NCBI GenBank assembly: GCA_038501625.1
Contig: JAZAYU010000015.1
Location: 2,874,991 to 2,938,990, forward strand
Direction: 5' to 3'
Length of the DNA stretch: 64,000 nt
From: Corbicula japonica
Lineage: Eukaryota > Mollusca > Bivalvia > Venerida > Cyrenidae
Below are positions 1-10,199 of this stretch, in pieces. The notes beneath the pieces were generated by a model. The model was not told the DNA's origin, did not search any database, and saw nothing but the letters and a program-made list of their open reading frames with translations. Each line of letters starts with the position of its first letter. The first letter of the stretch is position 1. Position numbers and translations under genes: made by a program.

Positions 1-434
1 TTTTTCCTTTATGACACACCAATGATGACTTGACGGCCCTCTATTAAATTTCCTTTTTTCCTCGGGACTTCAACATGCCAACTTTGGGACAGAAAACTTT
101 AAGATTTAACCACCAATGTTCAGGATAACAGTAAAATAATCGTCCGCCTTGTTATCAGGAACGAACAAACTTCATTTTTTTCATAAACTTTTATTAAATT
201 AACACGTTTCAGGATTAAATACAACATTCATATTATTTTCATTTTTATGTAAACTCTGCGTTCACAGCAGTATATGCCTGCACTGGCAAATACCCACTTG
301 GTTTATAAACTTGACAATTTAAATAAATATGAAAATGAGAATATCAATCTCTTTCTAATTAATTGTCCATCTATATAATTATAATACATGTCTGTGTGTC
401 AATATGTTTCCCTCGTGAAACTTCATGGCAGTTG

Positions 435-761
435 TTACGAGATTGTGTGTGTATTGTCTGCTGCCGTAATTTTGGCCAACATCTTCCTGTCTGCGTCTGA
501 TTGTGCGTTAATTTCAAAAATAGCGCTTGCTTCTTTGTAAGTCCTCTTTGGAGCGTAGCTGTTGACCTCGCGCGCATTGCTGTCCCCGCTAGGCCGGATG
601 CAAATCCTCGTCACAGTAAAGTCGCTGTCGTCACTTATTTCTGAATTGAGTTCATCCGGTGTCTTCATTTTCTTTACTCTGTTATTTTGAAAACAGAAAC
701 TTGCGCAGAAATTGATAAACTTTTGAAACTTCGACTTTTTCTTCTGCTTGTGTTCAGCCAT
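435..761 (-). CDS. Uncharacterised 108-residue basic/acidic small protein (intact copy)
   Basis: I do not recognise this protein. It begins MAEHKQKKKSKF, with the ATG in a strong Kozak context (A at -3, G at +4). The frame is also open upstream but without another ATG. The N-terminus is Lys-rich, followed by a short hydrophobic/Cys stretch (FINFCASFCF) and an acidic patch (SEISDDSD near residues 40-48). There is no signal peptide or catalytic motif. A TGACGTCA palindrome lies 58 bases upstream of the ATG, and an AATAAA-type signal lies downstream on the minus strand at 190-195. The second copy in the other repeat arm (1918-2244, plus) keeps the frame except for one nonsense codon, which suggests this was once a translated unit. 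It could be a gene carried by a repetitive element; expression is unknown. Confidence 0.5.
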   Translation of the reverse strand: MAEHKQKKKSKFQKFINFCASFCFQNNRVKKMKTPDELNSEISDDSDFTVTRICIRPSGDSNAREVNSYAPKRTYKEASAIFEINAQSDADRKMLAKITAADNTHTIS

Positions 762-819
762 CTTTCGTTTAACGATGTTGACGTTTACTTTGCAACCCAA
801 GGCGACGACGTTTCTTAAT

Positions 820-827
820 TGACGTCA
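820..827. promoter_or_regulatory. CRE-like palindrome upstream of the small ORF (left arm)
   Basis: The sequence is a perfect TGACGTCA octamer, the consensus cAMP-response element bound by CREB/ATF bZIP factors. It lies 58 bases from the ORF start, and the same motif lies at the same distance from the copy in the right arm (1852-1859). Function is inferred from motif and position only. Confidence 0.5.
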
Positions 828-951
828 CAGTAAACGCGACGTTATTGCCGGTGTTGTGATCTTTTAATTACGTGATATTTTGTCCTGAACCCAGTGAGTA
901 TCCAGTGGAACGGTTGATGGACAATAAAAGCATATGACAGCAGTGGGATTC

Positions 952-1499
952 ACAACGATGTGAGGGTGCAATATTAATATCGCGTTTTCGCGCTCATCGT
1001 GTTTTCGCGATCTCGGCGCGTTGTTTCGCGATCTCGCATCTTGTTTTCGCGTGTTCGTGTTCTCGCCCGTGAGGTCGACAGGGCGAAACAACGATGGCCT
1101 CAACAAAATAACGTAGATATTGGCTAAAGAGTAGAAAAAATTCGGACGGTTATCGACAGGAGGAAGAATGTACCCTGTACTTTGTAGTAACACGCTTTAT
1201 TTTCTTAATAAAAGTGATCAAGTCTTATGTAGGCCGGTTAGCTCAGTTGGCTAGAGCGTCGTGCTAATAACGCGAATGTCGTGGGCTCGACCCCCACACT
1301 GGCCAGTTTTCTTTTTTCGGTTGCATTTTTCTAACCACCCGGCATGTATGCTTTGGGCTTTTATATATATTTTGGCACGTAACTAATTTTGCTAAGATTA
1401 TTTTTTAACATAACGGGTTATGTGGACATTATGCACTATATTCTTCTCTGTTTAAAGGCACTAGTTTAAGCTTTTCGCCTTTTTCGGCGTTTAAGGTAA
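952..1499. other. Loop of the inverted repeat, with CG-rich microrepeats
   Basis: This is the unpaired centre between the two arms. It contains several copies of a GTTTTCGCGATCTCG-like motif between about 980 and 1070, an unusually CpG-rich patch in an AT-rich region, and then the tRNA-Ile gene. I see no protein gene. Confidence 0.6.
1232..1305 (+). tRNA. tRNA-Ile (anticodon AAT)
   Basis: This 74-base tRNA folds fully. The acceptor stem is GGCCGGT/ACTGGCC. The D arm lies in the TAGCTCAGTTGG A-box. The anticodon stem TCGTG/CGCGA encloses the loop CTAATAA, giving anticodon AAT at 1266-1268. The T stem GTGGG/CCCAC closes the loop. A TTTT Pol III stop follows at 1307. The T loop reads CTCGACC rather than the usual TTCGATC, a small departure from the animal consensus; the stems are otherwise intact. 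It sits in the loop of the inverted repeat. Confidence 0.93.
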
Positions 1500-1851
1500 G
1501 ATCCCACCGCTGTCATACGCTTTTATTGTCCATCAACCGTTCACACTCGATTAACGAAAGCCTACGCGAAATATGCTACGACAGTAATTCAGTTAGAACC
1601 CAAAGCAGTGTATATAAAAGTTTGAAAAGGAATATTCAAGTCCGTATTAACAAACCAAATGCATACTCACTATTTCAAGAAATTAAGTACAAATTGATGT
1701 AAAATATACTCGATCACAAAAGAAACGCGTTATGTATATTCTTTGACATGTTTTCATACATTGCTTAACTCCACTGGATACTCACTTGGTTCAGAACAAA
1801 ATATCACGTAATTAAAAGATAACGACACCGGCAATAACGTCGCGTTTACTG

Positions 1852-1859
1852 TGACGTCA
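1852..1859. promoter_or_regulatory. CRE-like palindrome upstream of the right-arm ORF copy
   Basis: TGACGTCA is kept at the same 58-base distance from the ATG as in the left arm. This is what repeat homology predicts and is compatible with a shared promoter element. Confidence 0.5.
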
Positions 1860-1917
1860 ATTAAGAAACGTCGTCGCCTTGGGTTGCAAAGTAAACGTCA
1901 ACATCGTTAAACGAAAG

Positions 1918-2244
1918 ATGGCTGAACACAAGCAGAAGAAAAAGTCGAAGTTTCAAAAGTTTATCAATTTCTGCGCAAGTTTCTGTTTTCAAAATAACAG
2001 AGTAAAGAAAATGAAGACACCGGATGAACTCAATTCAGAAATAAGTGACGACAGCGACTTTACTGTGACGAGGATTTAGATCCGGCCTAGCGGGGACAGC
2101 AATGCGCGCGAGGTCAACAGCTACGCTCTAAAGAGGACTTACAAAGAAGCAAGCGCTATTTTTGAAATTAACGCACAATCAGACGCAGACAGGAAGATGT
2201 TGGCCAAAATTACGGCAGCAGACGATACACACACAATCTCGTAA
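1918..2244 (+). pseudogene. Second copy of the 108-codon ORF, interrupted by a nonsense codon
   Basis: The frame matches the ORF at 435-761 from MAEHKQKKK to the terminal TAA at 2242-2244. Codon 54 is TAG (2077-2079) where the left copy has TGC (Cys). No frameshift is visible. The truncated product would be 53 residues. A poly(A)-type signal AATAAA follows at 2482-2487. Confidence 0.6.
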
Positions 2245-2814
2245 CAACTGCCATGAAGTTTCACGCGGGAAACAGGTTGACACATGGACATGTATTATAA
2301 TTACATAGATGGACAATTAATTAGAAAGAGATTGATATTCTCATTTTCATATTTATTTAAATTGTCGTTTATAATCCAATTGGGTATTTGCAAGTGCAGG
2401 CATATACTGCTGTGAACGCAATGTTTACTTAAAAATGAAAATAATATGAATGTTGTATTTAATCCTGAAACGTGTTAATTTAATAAAAATTTATGAAAAT
2501 AAATGAATTTTGTTCGTTCCTGATAACAAGGCGGACTATTATTTTACTGTTATCCTGAACATTGATGGTTAAATCTTGAAGTTTTCTGCCCCAAAGGTCG
2601 CAGTTTGAAGTCCTGAGGAAAAAGGAAATTAAAAAAGGGCTGCCAAGTCGTCATTGGTCTTTCATCAAGGAAAAACAATATCAAAATATCTCTAAAGGCT
2701 AAATGTAGTTCAAAGAAAGTTAGTATACATTAACATTATTAAAATAATGTAACTATTTAAGATACGTATATGATAGTAGGTAGTAAGGAAAAATAGCTAC
2801 ATGTACGGAAAAAA

Positions 2815-3186
2815 GCGTTCACTTAAAGCACTAAAAAGGAAACGATTCCACGTAAAAAGCAAATACAGAAAATGTTGCCCTAGAATAAGCGTCCATTTTA
2901 CAGCGAAATAATCAGGAAATGATTCTGCGTAAAAACCGCAATCAATTAATGAAATTGTTGCCTAGGAAAAGAGTGCACTTTGAAGCTAAATAATCAGGAA
3001 AGTTCCATGTAAAAGGCGTGCACTTTGAAGCAAATATTTACAGAAAATTTTTCCCAAGAAAATGCGTGCACTTTAAAGCTAAATAATCAGGAAAATTCCG
3101 TGTAAAAGGCGTGCACATTGAAGCAAATATTTACAGAAAAAATTGCCCCAGAAAAAGGGTGCACGTTGAAGCTAAATAATCAGGAA
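2815..3186. repeat. Degenerate tandem repeat, unit about 82-92 bp
   Basis: Four imperfect units carry recurring blocks such as AAATAATCAGGAA (near 2906, 2988, 3082 and 3173), GTAAAAGGCGTGCAC and AAATATTTACAGAAAA. No coding potential is visible. Confidence 0.65.
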
Positions 3187-3242
3187 GTCTTTGCTTGTGA
3201 TTTGAGACTGGTCTACATGCTCAGTTTTATAACCTTGGACAC
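3187..3242. mobile_element. Half-copy of the palindromic MITE family B
   Basis: The sequence reads like one end of the short palindromic element seen complete near 24673-24802 and 49250-49363: TTTGAGACTGGTCT followed by CATGCTCAGTTTTATAACC. Only one terminus is present, directly after the tandem repeat. Confidence 0.5.
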
Positions 3243-3649
3243 TGATCGTTGCCCAGTGTCGCAATAGCTTTATACCAGGATATGCTTTCTCGGTTTATAT
3301 AGTTATACTAAAAAGAAATCACTTTACGCTGAATTTGTCCTTCAATGCTAATTTACAACGCATCCTTTCACACAGCCTGGATGCCAAGCGATGATATAAT
3401 TTCCAACTTAAAAACTGTGTGTCTAGTCGAGATACTTCTCTCGGTATGATGATCCTTCGTAGGAAAAATAAAAAAAAGGAAGTATAGGCTATAAGAATGA
3501 AACATTATTGTTATTAATCAAGTGAATTCAATATTTGCCTTATTATTGAGACACGTGTAGTCATATTTCCCCGAGGCTAAAGGCGATAAGATTAACATGT
3601 AGCATGTATCTTACGATAAAAAATGAAGCACATACTCTACAAAACAATT
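3243..3649. other. Non-coding stretch
   Basis: AT-rich sequence with only short spurious frames. I see no gene or repeat. Confidence 0.5.
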
Positions 3650-3731
3650 TGGCAGCGGTGGAATTCGAACCCACGCCTCCGAAGAGACTAGTGCCTAAAA
3701 CCAGCGCCTTAGACCGCTCGGCCACGCTACC
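3650..3731 (-). tRNA. tRNA-Leu (anticodon TAG)
   Basis: This is an 82-base class II tRNA. It starts GGTAGCGTGGCCGAGCGG. The anticodon loop is TTTAGGC (anticodon TAG) on a CTGGT/ACTAG stem. It has a variable arm and a GGTTCGAAT B-box. The acceptor ends GCTGCC with discriminator A. An AAAA run at 3642-3645 gives the Pol III stop on this strand. It is nearly the standard animal Leu-TAG sequence. Confidence 0.93.
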
Positions 3732-4749
3732 TATCTTACCAATGCCGAATTTCATCAGCTTAAGTTACCAGCGACTGTCTTAATTATGAATGTGACAATA
3801 TGGTGATAATGTGTTACCAAAGTTCTTTCTACTTCAGTGACCGTTTTCTTATTATACTGAAAGATTTAAAATGTTTAATAGTCATTTCAGGTACACTTTG
3901 ACAGCACGAAGCAACTCTAAGCAATATTCACTCTACATAGGACGAGTTGTTTCACCTCTCATTGTGTTTTAAGAGCACGGTTACACCGACTCTGTTTAAG
4001 CATGCTTTTGCCCTGCAAATAGTCGGTCAACATTTTTAACTTGCAATCACCTCTCTTTTCTAAAACAAAAACAACAACAACAACAAAAATCATTTCTGCA
4101 CGTGCACTATACCACTAGGTAGGTATTGCCAGTGGACTTAAGAACTGTATGATCATGCCATAGATTCTAAAACTCCGAAACTCCGCGATATTCGCGCTTT
4201 CAATGTGCATGTTTTTCGCGAAATTTATGAAACATTCAGTCCACCGTCAAATCGTAAATTCTATGTATATAATTAAATGATTATATTCTATGTATATAAT
4301 GTAATTATATAGTTACATAGAATAGTATTTTTAAACTATGATTTTGGCGGTGAATTTTCGCATAATTTGATAGAATTGAATTATATTATTAGTGACTTGA
4401 CACCATTTTTACAAAAAAAAACAAGGGCGTATTAGTAAGGGTTGGCAGGGGTGGGGGCGGCTGGTTAAGCACCAGTTATTCAGCCGCCGTTTAAATGACA
4501 TGATAAATACTTAATTTACATTGACCGAAGTCCCAAACCCTGAAAATTTGGAAAAAGTGCATTTTTGAAAAAAAATCTATTGCGTTGAACGGATAACTAT
4601 TGAAATCAAACATGGTTTTCCATGTTATACACCTATTGTCTTGTTGAATTTCTTAACAGATACGTGTTTAACGAAAGAAATTTAAAAATCGTTTCAAATT
4701 TCAGAAGTTAATGTTAGAGGCGTTAAAAAATATCCTTCAGAATAAAACT
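3732..4749. other. Non-coding stretch between two tRNA genes
   Basis: AT-rich. It holds a short CAA microsatellite at about 4068-4083 and a weak inverted repeat at about 4216-4372. I see no gene. Confidence 0.5.
4216..4372. repeat. Weak AT-rich inverted repeat
   Basis: Partly complementary flanks (CACCGTCAAATCGTA on the left, TATGATTTTGGCGGTG on the right) enclose an inner pair, TTCTATGTATATAAT and TACATAGAAT. It resembles a decayed small inverted-repeat element. Confidence 0.35.
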
Positions 4750-4822
4750 TGGAGAATCCGGGTATCGATCCCGGTACCTCTCACATGCTAAGCGAGCGCT
4801 CTACCACTTGAGCTAATCCCCC
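4750..4822 (-). tRNA. tRNA-Ala (anticodon AGC)
   Basis: This 73-base tRNA starts GGGGGATTAGCTCAAGTGG. The anticodon loop carries AGC (CTTAGCA), the B-box is GGGATCGATACCC, and the acceptor ends TTCTCC with discriminator A. The T-rich stop is the complement of AAAA at 4744-4747. The anticodon arm (CTCGC/GTGAG) has one G-T pair. Confidence 0.92.
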
Positions 4823-6168
4823 GTTACGATATGGCGGCCCAATAGTCTGTTAATAACATTCTTTATCGATTTTTTACAACAAACGTGTGACAAAGGTGCT
4901 AGTTCACGAATCATGATGAAAATATCAAGTGTTATCAGATATCACAATTTATAATATGTAAACTATAGAAGACCTCTAAACATTGTAAATTTGATTTATT
5001 GTTTTTACACAAAGTACGAGAGAAAGCCAAAGTTGTAATAGATTGACTTCTTGACGTATTCCATCGGCATCCTTAACTTCGAAAATGCAGGTTTTTAATC
5101 GAAATCGAAAACATAGAAAGAACGGATATTTTGATGTTTTTTGAAACAAAAATGTTTTTGGAAGACATATTATGTCCCAATTATCGTTGATTATTGTGAT
5201 AATACATCAGCGTTCATAATTATTTTCAAAGTAATACTTTTGGGGGAAAAGCAAGATAGACTCGTAACATTATTGTTCAGCCGAAACTGCAGAAAATGTG
5301 AACTCCAAGCGACTTCAAAAAACAACACTCAGTGTTTTCTCTAGTTGTAAAATGGTTCTCGTTTCCGGCATATTTTAAATGTGTCTCATCAACTGCCGAC
5401 ATGCTGCGAATAGGCCCGGCGGCAACTGATATTTGACAACGGGATGCCATCAAATCCCAAATTGTCACGCTCAACTTTTCACCTGTCAATGTCCGTAAAG
5501 GGACCGATAGGCATTGACCAAAAGACACCGATTATCTAGCTTAGAAACTCCTCCTCTCGATTAGTATATCTGCATCTTTTAATTAATGGGTGTGCTACCA
5601 AATCCAGTTAATTTAGCAGCTATTTGGATTCTTAATGAATAGTTCTACAGTTCTTATGTAGTAGACATACAATGTGTCACCCTAAAAACCTTGGCAAAAT
5701 GGTTGTAAATGATTCAAATCTTTGAAATTTTAAAGCAATTATATTATTGTTGCAAACTCGATCTTTACTCCAAAAATATACTAAACTTTTAAAGTTAAAT
5801 ACAATTTGTAAGTAAAATTGTATATGCTACACTTTTTAATAAAAATATATTCACATCTTAATAGAACGCGACCATGACGTTAAATAGATATAATACAAAA
5901 AGCAATATTCCTTCTACTTAATTTATATTTAAATGTGCGATACTCATACTGCAAAAACTACCTCCTAGCTGGACAATAAGCCCCCATAAAACCAAAAAAA
6001 AAAAACTCTTCGTAGGATCTTCAACAGATTTCTTGGAGAGTCGCCCGCTCAAGAGCCTTCCGACCTTCGCAAAACCAATAACCAGTTTTCACATTCTGAA
6101 ACCCTGATTAATTATAATAATTCAGATTTAAAATAATAACCTTTAGAAAATTGGACTTTTGTTCACAG
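4823..6168. other. Non-coding stretch, possibly viperin intron
   Basis: I see no convincing exon here, and in particular no upstream viperin exon with a radical-SAM CxxxCxxC motif. An 83-codon minus-strand open frame at 5277-5528 lies in slightly more GC-rich sequence but matches no family I know. Confidence 0.5.
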
Positions 6169-6318
6169 GTTTTTCAGTGTCTTTTGATAGCTGGGGAAAA
6201 CGCGGGTCAAGATGCTATAAGAAATGCAGAACAGTTTGTCATCAGTGATGACGAGTTCGCCACATTTTTAAACCGGCATAGTTCTGTAGAATGTCTCGTA
6301 CCTGAATCCAACGAAAAG
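6169..6318 (+). CDS. RSAD2: Viperin exon (antepenultimate-type block VFQCLLI to SNEK)
   Basis: 50 codons, phase 0 at both ends. The acceptor TTGTTCACAG precedes GTT TTT CAG, and the donor follows GAA AAG as GTTAGT. It contains the conserved GEN motif and the ECLVPESN block. Confidence 0.9.
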
Positions 6319-7284
6319 GTTAGTCATTGTCGTGTTAAGGATGATAGAGGATAGACTGCTGGTCGATACGGTGCTTATTTACTATCAGCCACATTTCTTA
6401 AATCTGAGGCTTGTTTATAGGAGACATAATATGCAATGAACAATGTGGCATTTTTATGGATGAAAAGATGTATCGCCTACAAATTTTGAAGTGGTCGTGC
6501 GATGAGGATGGAAATCACAACATATTATTCAGAACAGTTTTGAATTGTTTTAGTCTAATGTTTATTATGCCCAACCTACTAAAACCACACCTTCAAAAGT
6601 TGTGTATTACCCCACCAAAACATGTTTGCAACCCCTTAAAGCGGAGCATGTATCATAGGCAAAGTATAAAAGAGTGAGATGCAAAATGGCAAAAACATTG
6701 TGCTTTCGAAAACATATTTTTAATTAAAAACATCTGTGAAATAATATGACTTGTTCAACAAAACAGTGTCCATCGTCAATTTTGATATCCTTAGTGCACG
6801 TCATATAGCCATTCTAGAAAAAGTTTTGTTGTGTAAATACGTTTGTTAAGCATTTACTTTCTTTTATAGATGCAAAACTCATACCTGATTCTTGACGAAT
6901 ACGTAAGTTTTCATTATTTAATTGATAATTCTACAGCTCAGTTGACAACTAACTTATATTTTTTAACATTTACTTTTTAAGCTCCCTTAAGCAGATACGA
7001 CAACAGTTTTCATATACTGTCCTTCTAAAACTTACATTTAGTTGACAAACTTATCTTATACATTTTAAAATATATGAAAAAATATATGAAAAGGGATCTT
7101 AAAATGCATTGATTTTCAGATGCGATTTCTGGACTGTACGCGAGGATCTAAGGACCCTTCCAAGTCGTTGCTCGACGTGGGTGTAGAAAACGCTCTTCAG
7201 TTTAGCGGATTCGACGAGAAAATGTTCTTCAAAAGGGGAGGCAAATATGTGTGGAGCAAGGCGGATATGAAATTAGAGTGGTGA
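6169..7284 (+). CDS. RSAD2: Viperin (radical SAM domain-containing 2), last three exons
   Basis: Three in-frame exons (6169-6318, 6870-6902, 7120-7284) join without phase conflict into the 115 C-terminal residues of viperin. They contain family hallmarks [52 protein letters not shown] and [15 protein letters not shown], and end KADMKLEW. Viperins are ER/lipid-droplet-associated radical SAM enzymes of innate antiviral defence that convert CTP to ddhCTP; this C-terminal region helps bind substrate and partner proteins. The SAM core with its CxxxCxxC cluster is not in the window, so the 5' exons lie to the left or are lost. All splice sites are consensus (TTCACAG, TTTATAG and TTTTCAG acceptors; GTTAGT and GTAAGT donors). 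The three tRNA genes upstream would then lie in an intron. The gene converges on the giant mucin gene. Confidence 0.93.
6870..6902 (+). CDS. RSAD2: Viperin 33-bp microexon ([11 protein letters not shown])
   Basis: Eleven codons between a CTTTTATAG acceptor and a GTAAGT donor. The residues match the conserved SYLILDEY segment of the family and restore continuity between the flanking exons. Confidence 0.9.
7120..7284 (+). CDS. RSAD2: Viperin terminal coding exon
   Basis: 54 codons plus TGA after a GATTTTCAG acceptor. It starts [16 protein letters not shown] and ends in the conserved C-terminal tryptophan. The terminal Trp is invariant in viperins and needed for cluster assembly in the vertebrate proteins; here the last residues are LEW. 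Confidence 0.92.
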   Translation: MRFLDCTRGSKDPSKSLLDVGVENALQFSGFDEKMFFKRGGKYVWSKADMKLEW

Positions 7285-7442
7285 AGACGGGCAGATAAAG
7301 TGACTGAAAATCAAAGAACTAATGAAAAGAGATAGAAATTCAAGGCAGCATCGAACTTTTTTTTATTTTTTATTGTTTGTATATGTTGTTGTTGTTTTTA
7401 TTGTGGCTTTTAAACGTAGGGTTTAGTAATTTTGCAGAAAAA

Positions 7443-7448
7443 AATAAA
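7443..7448 (+). terminator. RSAD2: Probable viperin poly(A) signal
   Basis: AATAAA lies 159 bases past the viperin stop codon, the first canonical signal downstream. Confidence 0.6.
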
Positions 7449-8349
7449 TGCACAGTACGAAACTGAAAATACTCTGACTAACCATTTCCTAAAAGAGTTG
7501 GATCAATATTCAGAAATTCATTTAACTCATTAAATTTTAGTAACCAGATAATCCAACTTAAGAAATGTGCATGCTTAGAAAAACACTCTCTGGTATAAAG
7601 GCCAATTCTATTTACAGGTAAAATTACTTTAAAATCATTTTTATTGCCAAATTACTTGTATATTCAGAATTTGTTTAAATTTGAAAGAAAACTAATTTAT
7701 AATTATTACTGCGGAAACAACATATTTTTTGGCGTTGGTGACTAGCCTACTGCGACAGCTTCGGTACAGTGACATTTGTATTCTAAAACGGTGACGTAAA
7801 ATGATTTATTTAAATGCTTAAATGTAGCATTTAATCATGTGGGGTTACATTTTCAACGTTAATCAAGAAAAACACCTAGGTTGAACAAAACTTTTTCCTG
7901 AGGACTGGTCCTGTGGATATATACTGCGCATGTAATTATGATATTTTCATTTATTGTAAATTATCCGAAAAAGGACTTTAAACTTCTGCACATGCGCGCT
8001 GTGACTTCCTTCACCTAAATAGATTCTGTAAAAAGGTAATACTTTCCAACATTAATATACAACGTGGATAATATTTGATAATTAACTGCTATAAACAGCT
8101 GATTTATTATTTTAATCTTTTGTTAAGTTTTATGTTATTGTCATGTTGTGTGGTTTTGTCTTGTGTTGTGTTGTGTTGTGTTGGCATATGTTCTTTTTAA
8201 GGGTCCGAAAAATTTAATTATTTAATTAATTTGTTAAAAAACGACAAATATTGACCCTAAAAGTGCCCCAAATTATAGGGACACAATATAATTAATTTCT
8301 TGAAAAATAAAGTGTCCCAAATGTTAGGGTCATTACGGTAGTTGAAGTA
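7449..8349. other. Intergenic, no gene seen
   Basis: AT-rich sequence with a short TTGTG pentanucleotide run at about 8161-8181. There are no coding features. Confidence 0.5.
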
Positions 8350-8742
8350 TTATACTGATGGCCAATGAAAACGCAAAACTTTATTTTTGGAATATTTTTG
8401 ATGTGTAAAAGTTAAACAAATTGGCAAAGTTATATGTGTTTTAAAATCAAAAAGTAACCAATCGATACATTTATTGTTCATTGCTTTTTAAAACTTTCTC
8501 TCCTACAGTTACCCCGTACAAACACACAAAGGTTTCGTTTTGGCATGTAGACATGCATAAATAATCTCAAAACAAGTCCATTTGTTGACCATTACTTGTT
8601 CGCCGTCGACAATTACTCGCTTGGGCCAACGACGTCTTATTCATTTTAAAACACATTTATTTTTTCGAATTTAGTAAAGTTTTACACATATTAAAGATAT
8701 TCCAAAAGTTAATTGTTGCGTTTTCATTGGCACTCAGTATAT
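8350..8742. mobile_element. MITE-like element with about 60-bp terminal inverted repeats
   Basis: The left end (ATACTGATGGCCAATGAAAA..., to about 8413) is complementary to the right end (about 8679-8742, ...TTTTCATTGGCACTCAGTAT) with mismatches. The interior of about 265 bp has no ORF. This is the layout of a non-autonomous DNA transposon; no clear target-site duplication was identified. Confidence 0.65.
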
Positions 8743-10199
8743 ATGGGTTTGATTATCTAATAGTTAATCGGTGATATTTGTTTGTTTCAGAGATAATTAT
8801 TTCACTAAGACAAACACATTTTCGTTTTATCATATCGTTTCTTGTCAAACCAGTCTAAAAATTGCAAATGGAGATAATAAGTTAAAATAATAGTTCAACA
8901 AACGAAATGGATGGGAAAATATTATTCCTTAGTTAACACTGAAAATACCCATTTTATTTCACAGAGAAAACTATAACTCTCATAAAAACATATAATCACC
9001 GAGAAAGCATATTTCACTGAGAAACTGTATATTTCGCATAAAACATATAATAAATGGGTGTACCCATATTGTTTATTTTGAGTCGTTATGATGTAGCCTT
9101 TTGTTTATGTAGACTTTTTTACTGTCACTGTGTAACCTTATGTTTACTTCGAGACGTTATGTATGATGTTCTTTATTTACGCCAAGAGATTTGCTTTTTC
9201 ACTCGTATATTTGTGGCTTCTCTATATATATTTAAAAGTGATATTCTTGAAAATGTGACTGTATATATTTTTAAATATTATTTTCTTACTATATCTACGT
9301 TGGTTATAATAGTTTCTCTTAAAAAAAAAATGAACATCTTTGTATTTGTTACAGAATTTGAAATTTTAATTTAGTGTTTTTAATAAATTATAACGCTATG
9401 TGATTTGACTTTTATATAATCTAATACTATCAAAACTGACTTGTTTTGCAATACGGCCACAGCACCGCACAAACAGTTGCTAAAATATAGGCCCATAATT
9501 AGAATCGAAGCGGATAATTAGCTCGAAAGTTTCATGGCCATGGAAATTATCGATCACATTAAAGTGTTGATTTTTGAAGTGTTTTGAAATATTATTGTAG
9601 TCATTAAATCCCCAGTTGGAAACAATTAAACAGTAAACCATTGACGTAAGACAATTCGTTTGCTCTGTGCCTCATCGCGAAATTGGGAAGATCGACCCCA
9701 CGACAGTTATTTTATTAGTAGATCTATCATTTTAGCAAACAATTTGTGCTTGATTATATGTCGACCTTCAAGTTTACCTTTTAAATTCTTCATGCATGTA
9801 TTAGTTCCACATGTTCGGTTTATGTAAAAATTTCGTTTGCCAACACGAGTTTGACTTCCCAATGTTTTGCCACTAACCCTTCCTAGAAGGTAAGGAGTAG
9901 TAGTCTACGAGCTCAGCCGGGCCAGAAATTTTCATTTTTAAAGGAATAAATAACATGTTTACACCGTCGTTTGTTTTTCCGTTTTGATACGGCATGTACA
10001 GATTTTATTATTTGCAAAAGCAATTTACTGTTTCGATTTAGCCTTTGATTAACACACGGTACGATGTTTTCTTTGCTTCTTGATTATTCCGTTAGTTTTA
10101 TATTGGTCTCATTTTAAGCACCCTCCCCTATTTTCTTGAATTTTTAAGCGCCCTAGACGGTAGATTGGGCGATTACGGTATTTGAAATTGATATTTAAA
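8743..10199. other. Intergenic, no gene seen
   Basis: Low-complexity AT-rich DNA; the open frames here are short and without domain features. Confidence 0.5.

Larger units (their letters stand above)
1..951. repeat. Left arm of a large inverted repeat
   Basis: This stretch is the reverse complement, with scattered mismatches, of 1500-2675. The match includes the outer end (a TTTTTCCTT run at base 1, AAGGAAAAA near 2668) and the inner end (a GGTTGATGGACAATAAAAGC-like block at about 910, reversed near 1520-1540). The right arm has roughly 220 extra bases (about 1547-1770). The arm may continue to the left of the window. It carries a 108-codon ORF on the minus strand. It could be a foldback-type mobile element or a local inverted duplication; I saw no transposase. 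Confidence 0.85.
1500..2675. repeat. Right arm of the large inverted repeat
   Basis: This is the reverse complement of 1-951 with point differences and an extra block at about 1547-1770 that has no left-arm partner. It carries the second, nonsense-containing copy of the small ORF on the plus strand, with AATAAA at 2482-2487 behind it. The arms have diverged enough that they are not a recent perfect palindrome. Confidence 0.85.

Noticed and set aside
3561..3755. Minus-strand ORF with VAERSKALVLGTS
   Set aside because: It is the translation of the tRNA-Leu gene, a well-known spurious protein motif.
5277..5528. 83-codon minus-strand open frame in slightly GC-richer sequence
   Set aside because: No recognisable domain, splice signals or conservation evidence. 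It may be a remnant exon or transposon piece, but I cannot support it.
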